Of a stretch of 64,000 nucleotides of DNA, positions 59,621-64,000 are shown one piece after another (the first letter of the stretch is position 1; the number at the start of each line of letters is the position of its first letter). The notes beneath the pieces were generated by a model. It was not told where the DNA came from. It searched no databases and worked only from the letters and a program-made list of their open reading frames with translations. The position numbers and the translations under genes were made by a program. Source of the stretch: Chloroflexota bacterium (GTDB lineage: Bacteria > Chloroflexota > Dehalococcoidia > E44-bin15); contig JAUVVB010000008.1 in the NCBI GenBank assembly GCA_030604825.1, positions 1 to 64,000 of the forward strand. Reading direction: 5' to 3'.

Positions 59621-60369
59621 TGGGGGAAATGGCTCAAAATAAGCTACAGCCCTTCGGCGGCCGGGATGTCGTGGGCCAAAACGCGGCCATCGACCACCTA
59701 AAGCAGGCCATCGCCCAGGGAAAGCAGTGGTATATTGCCCTCCTTGAGGCCATCGGGCTGTGGACAAAGGCGGAGGAAACCCATAACGGGCGCCATTATC
59801 GCTATCTCATCGGCGATGAGGCCTTCGACTGGTTGCTGCTTGCCGAGCGCCTTTGCGAAGAGGTCAAAGACCTCATCCCTGAGGAGGAACTCGTGGAGCT
59901 GCTCTTCTTCGGCAAGACACCCATCGAGCTTGACAAGGAGGAGTTTTGCCGTCTTATCGGCAATGCCAAGTACCTTGCCCATCTCAATTTTTTCTATGGC
60001 ATCACCGTGGAGGAGGCCCTCATCCTGGCCGTGGAGGAGGAGGCGCGCAAGGAGCAGCGAGTGCGCGTGTTTAACAGCAATCACCCCGCGGAGGAGGCCT
60101 ATCAGCGGATCTACGGCGCCCCTTTAAACCCCCTGATCCGCAGATTCAGGCGAGAGAAGGGTTACCCCCAGCGCAGCTCCATGGGGCTCTGCGACCTGAA
60201 GGAGTTCACCTACTGGCTGTTCAAGCATCGGCTCAAGGAGTGCGACAAGGCAAGGGTTGCCAGCGATACCAAGAAGGCATTAAGGGAGCTTCAGCGTCAA
60301 TGGAGCCTGATGAGGGAACGCAGAAAGGGTATTGGGGAACCCCAGATATCTTCCAGCCCTCACGGGTGA
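59617..60369 (+). CDS. Conserved-type hypothetical protein, start overlaps polX stop
   Basis: 250 aa; ATGA overlap with polX; no family recognised. Confidence 0.7.
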   Translation: MMGEMAQNKLQPFGGRDVVGQNAAIDHLKQAIAQGKQWYIALLEAIGLWTKAEETHNGRHYRYLIGDEAFDWLLLAERLCEEVKDLIPEEELVELLFFGKTPIELDKEEFCRLIGNAKYLAHLNFFYGITVEEALILAVEEEARKEQRVRVFNSNHPAEEAYQRIYGAPLNPLIRRFRREKGYPQRSSMGLCDLKEFTYWLFKHRLKECDKARVASDTKKALRELQRQWSLMRERRKGIGEPQISSSPHG

Positions 60370-60379
60370 TGGGGCATTC

Positions 60380-61189
60380 CTAACTTGGCTTAAAGGCTTT
60401 CACCGTAACGCTGGCTATCCTATCGCCCAACCCCGCCTCGATTCCGCAACCAGCTTCTTCCTCACCACAAACCAGGTGGCTGACCCAATCAACCCTCGCC
60501 TTCTCAAAGCCGGCAGCCCGTATCTTATCGAGGTAAACCTTCTCGTCTAGCGCCCCTGCCACACAGCCGGCCCACTGCTCCAGGTCCTCTCGAATTTGTG
60601 GGGGCAGCTCGCCGTGGGTGACAATGTCCGATACGCAGAGCCTTCCCCCCGGTTTAAGCACCCGGAAGACCTCCTGAAACACGGCGTCCTTGTCGGGGGA
60701 GAGGTTTATCACGCAGTTGGAGATGACCACATCCACCGATCCGCTCTCGATGGGCATGTGTTCCATCTCGCCCAGGCGAAACTCCACGTTATCCATGGAG
60801 AGCTTCCTGGCGTTTGCCCTTGCCAGCTGGATCATCTCCAGGGTCATATCCAGCCCGATGACCTTTCCCTGGGGGCCTACCCTTTGCGCCGCCAAAAAGC
60901 AATCCAGACCCCCGCCGCTTCCCAGGTCAAGAACCACCTCGCCAGGCCGTAGCTCGGCAAGGGCCACCGGGTTACCGCAGCCCATCGAGGTTATGTTCAC
61001 CGATAGAGCATCAAGCTCTTCCTTGGAATATAGCCTCTGGGCGGGGCTTGTTTCCTGAGCGCTCGGAGTGCAACAGCTCGCGGCCTCGCTGCTTTGCGGT
61101 GGGCAACAGGAGGCACTTTGCCTTCGTGCTATGCTGGCATAACGCTCCCGCACAAATTTCTTGATCTCCCCTGCATTCCTCTTTGCCAT
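60380..61189 (-). CDS. arsM: Arsenite methyltransferase (ArsM-like)
   Basis: ASCCPPQSSEAASCCTPSAQ..LYSKEELDALSVNITSMGCGNPVALAELRPGEVVLDLGSGGGLDCFLAAQRVGPQGKVIGLDMTLEMI..VISNCVINLSPDKDAVFQEVFRVLKPGGRLCVSDIV; start refined from 61222. Confidence 0.92.
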   Translation of the reverse strand: MAKRNAGEIKKFVRERYASIARRQSASCCPPQSSEAASCCTPSAQETSPAQRLYSKEELDALSVNITSMGCGNPVALAELRPGEVVLDLGSGGGLDCFLAAQRVGPQGKVIGLDMTLEMIQLARANARKLSMDNVEFRLGEMEHMPIESGSVDVVISNCVINLSPDKDAVFQEVFRVLKPGGRLCVSDIVTHGELPPQIREDLEQWAGCVAGALDEKVYLDKIRAAGFEKARVDWVSHLVCGEEEAGCGIEAGLGDRIASVTVKAFKPS

Positions 61190-61275
61190 TCTACCTTCTC
61201 CAGCCGCGGAAAAGCGCTTCATTTATATTGTAAGCCTTCTTAGAGGGCGTGTCAAAAAAACATGTCCTCAGTTTA

Positions 61276-63939
61276 CTAGCCTAGCTCGGCGAGCCTTTGC
61301 TTCAGCCTTGCCATCCTCTCCTTATGGGCGGTGAGCCTCTCCCTTTCCCTTTCCACGATACTTGCTGGCGCCTTGGAAAGGAATTCTTCGTCCCTTAACC
61401 TGGTCTCCAGGCGGGCGAATTCTGCCTCCGCCCTCTTCATCTCCCGGTTGAGCCTTTTCCTCTCCGCATCCAGGTCCACCATCCCCGCCATGGGCAAGAA
61501 CACCTCTGCCCCCTTGAGCACCAGCGGTTTTGCCTTCCCGGGTATCTTCGCCCCTTCTTCAGTGCCTGCTATGGTGAGCGGCTTTACCCTGGCCAGGGTC
61601 TGGATGGCCTGAGCCTGGCTCTCAAAGGCGGGCTTTTCCTCGGTGATGACCACCGCCTCGATCCACCTCGATGGCTCCACCTTGAACTCCGCCCGAGCGT
61701 TTCTGATTGCCCTGATGGCCTCTATCACCAGCTCCATCGCCTTTTCCGCCTGGGGGTCCAATATCCCCTCCTCGGCAGGGTAGGGGACAACCATGATGGA
61801 CTCGGCCCCCTCCTCGAAACCGGAAAGGCGCTTTCTAAGGTTTTGCCAGATCTCCTCGGTGATGAAGGGCATGAAGGGGTGAAGCAAGCGCAGGGAGGTC
61901 TCCAGCACATAGGCAAGCACGGGCAGGGGAGAAGGGGGCTGACGAAGGCGAATCTTCGATATCTCGATATACCAGTCGCAGAACTCGCCCCAGAGGAAGT
62001 CGTGAATCTGCCTCTGCGCCTCACCAAAGAGGGAATCCTCCATCAGCTTGTTAACCGTCCTCACCAGGCGATGGAGGCGACTCAATATCCAGCGATCCTC
62101 CAATGGCAAGGTGGGGTGAAGCCCTTCCAGGCCATCGATGCTCACCCCTTCCCCCATGTTTCCCACCACGAATCGGGCGGCATTCCACAGCTTGTTGGCG
62201 AAGTTGCGACTTGCCTCCAGCTTTCGGCTGCCCACCCTGGTGTCATTTCCCGGGGAGGTGCCGGTGGAAAGGGCGAAGCGAAGGGCATCGGTGCCATATT
62301 CCTCGATGGCCTCTATGGGGTTGACCACATTCCCCTTCACCTTGCTCATCTTCTCCCCCTTCTCATCGCGCACCAAGCCGTGGAGATAAACCGTATGGAA
62401 GGGGATCTCTCCGGTATTCTCCAGCCCCATCATGATCATCCTCGCCACCCAGAAGAAGAGGATGTCATATCCCGTTTCCATCACCGTTGTGGGATAGAAG
62501 TATCTCAGGTCCTCGGTGTCATCAGGCCAGCCCAGGGTGGAGTGGGGCCAGAGGGCAGAGCTGAACCAGGTATCGAGGACATCAGGGTCTTGAAGCATAT
62601 TTGACGAGCCGCAGTGGGAACAGGCTTCCGGGTCATCGATGGTCACGGTGAGCTGGCCACAATCCTGGCAGTACCACACAGGAATCCGATGCCCCCACCA
62701 GAGCTGGCGGCTGATGCACCAGTCGCGGATGTTCTCCATCCAGTTGAGGTAAACCTTGGTGAATCGCTCGGGGATTATCTTTATCCTGCCGTCCAGTACG
62801 GCATCGATGGCTGGTAGGACAAGGGGGGTCACCTTGATAAACCATTGCTTTGAGGCCCAGGGCTCAACGATGGCGCCACAACGACAGCAGTGCCCCACCG
62901 AGTGAAGGTGAGGCTCCACCTTCACCAGAAGCCCCTCCTTCTCCAGATCAGCTAGAATCGCTTCGCGGCAGGCGAAGCGGTCAAGGCCGTTATAAGGGCC
63001 GGCGTTTTCGTTCATCGTCCCATCGGGGTTCAATATGTTCACCAGCGGTAGCCCATGCTTCTGCCCCACATCGAAGTCCACCGGGTCATGGGCTGGGGTT
63101 ATCTTCACCGCCCCGGTGCCGAAGGAAGGGTCCACCGCCTCATCGGCGACGATGGGGATCACCCTGTTTATGGCGGGAAGGACGGCCTTCTTCCCCAAGA
63201 GATTCATGAAGCGCCCATCCTCTGGATTTACCGCAACTGCGGTATCGCCGAGGATGGTTTCAGGGCGGGTGGTGGCCACGGTGATGAACCCTTCCTCACC
63301 GACGAGGGGATAGTTAACATAATAGAGATGTCCTGCCTCTTCCTCATGTTCCACCTCCAGCTCAGAGAGGGCGGTAGCGCAGCGAGGGCACCAGTTTATG
63401 ATTCGCTCCCCGCGGTAGATAAGCCCCTTCTGGTAGAGGTGAACGAAGGTGGTGCGCACCGCCCTTGAGGGGCCCTCATCCATGGTGAATCGCTCCCTGG
63501 TCCAGTCGCAGGAGGCGCCCAGCCGCTCGTGCTGCTCAGCGATAACGCGGCCATACTTCCTCATCCACTGCCACATCCGCTCCAGGAACCTCTCCCGCCC
63601 CAGGTCATGTCTGGTCAGCCCCTCTTGGGCCAGCACTTGCTCCACCACCACCTGGGCGGCGATCCCGGCATGGTCGATGCCGGGAAGCCATAGCGTGGGT
63701 TCTCCCCTCATGCGATGCCAGCGGATCATGATGTCTTCCAGGGTGGCCGTCAGCGCATGCCCCAGATGGAGCTCGCCGGTCACGTTTGGGGGTGGCATGA
63801 TGATGACAAAAGGTTTCTTTTGGGGGTCGATCTCAGGGGTGAAATAGCCCTTCTCCAGCCAGAACTGGTACCACTTGGCTTCTACCTTTTTGGGGTCGTA
63901 GGCTTTAGGTATCTCAGCCCACTCTTGCGTCACTGACAT
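61276..63939 (-). CDS. valS: Valyl-tRNA synthetase
   Basis: PPPNVTGELHLGHALTATLEDIMIRWHRMRG; KGEKMSKVKGNVVNPIE; C-terminal coiled coil. Confidence 0.97.
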   Translation of the reverse strand: MSVTQEWAEIPKAYDPKKVEAKWYQFWLEKGYFTPEIDPQKKPFVIIMPPPNVTGELHLGHALTATLEDIMIRWHRMRGEPTLWLPGIDHAGIAAQVVVEQVLAQEGLTRHDLGRERFLERMWQWMRKYGRVIAEQHERLGASCDWTRERFTMDEGPSRAVRTTFVHLYQKGLIYRGERIINWCPRCATALSELEVEHEEEAGHLYYVNYPLVGEEGFITVATTRPETILGDTAVAVNPEDGRFMNLLGKKAVLPAINRVIPIVADEAVDPSFGTGAVKITPAHDPVDFDVGQKHGLPLVNILNPDGTMNENAGPYNGLDRFACREAILADLEKEGLLVKVEPHLHSVGHCCRCGAIVEPWASKQWFIKVTPLVLPAIDAVLDGRIKIIPERFTKVYLNWMENIRDWCISRQLWWGHRIPVWYCQDCGQLTVTIDDPEACSHCGSSNMLQDPDVLDTWFSSALWPHSTLGWPDDTEDLRYFYPTTVMETGYDILFFWVARMIMMGLENTGEIPFHTVYLHGLVRDEKGEKMSKVKGNVVNPIEAIEEYGTDALRFALSTGTSPGNDTRVGSRKLEASRNFANKLWNAARFVVGNMGEGVSIDGLEGLHPTLPLEDRWILSRLHRLVRTVNKLMEDSLFGEAQRQIHDFLWGEFCDWYIEISKIRLRQPPSPLPVLAYVLETSLRLLHPFMPFITEEIWQNLRKRLSGFEEGAESIMVVPYPAEEGILDPQAEKAMELVIEAIRAIRNARAEFKVEPSRWIEAVVITEEKPAFESQAQAIQTLARVKPLTIAGTEEGAKIPGKAKPLVLKGAEVFLPMAGMVDLDAERKRLNREMKRAEAEFARLETRLRDEEFLSKAPASIVERERERLTAHKERMARLKQRLAELG

Positions 63940-64000
63940 GCCTTTCCGCTCTGGTGCTCAGCTATGCGGCTGATTTCTCCCGAAGCTGGCGACGCCTTCT

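Noticed and set aside
61233-61267. Imperfect inverted repeat GAGGGCGTGTCAAAAAAACATGTCCTC as an IS end or terminator
   Set aside because: Only 7 of 9 Watson-Crick pairs, no second copy or transposase nearby, and no T-tract placement typical of a terminator on the transcribed strand.

Overview
64 kb of moderately GC-rich, gene-dense bacterial chromosome, mostly housekeeping genes. The content (Hdr modules, single-chain GlyRS, membrane PPase, PTPS-type folate gene, LivJ-like paralogs, large SRP RNA) would fit an anaerobic Chloroflexota/Dehalococcoidia-like genome, but that placement is inference. Main blocks: (i) a minus-strand central-carbon operon (acyl-CoA/pyruvate carboxylase parts, LeuCD-type aconitase family, NAD-IDH, MDH, fumarate hydratase alpha) that runs into hdrC-hdrB and a large HdrA-GltD fusion, which is open at the window edge and absent from the ORF track; (ii) mazEF; (iii) folP-folK-PTPS; (iv) an insertion hotspot between sbcD and glyS holding PAS, GIY-YIG, HEPN-like and DinB genes, with relic termini of sbcD and glyS left inside it; (v) hppA, translin-like, thiE, fmdB x2, yraN, rnhB, mnmA; (vi) rsfS/ndk/tsaB/tsaE/thiL; (vii) three LivJ-type solute-binding paralogs without a transporter; (viii) tRNA-Lys, tRNA-Leu and a large SRP RNA; (ix) rsmA/ispE/dinG/cca/rnc/prs/secA; (x) an MvaI/BcnI-like type II R-M pair with a frameshifted nuclease; (xi) polX, arsM, valS. 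The least explained structures are the sbcD-glyS hotspot with its gene-end scars and HEPN/GIY-YIG pair, and the HdrA-GltD module embedded in TCA genes. No CRISPR array, rRNA or intact transposase was seen. All family calls come from reading motifs by eye; no database search was run.
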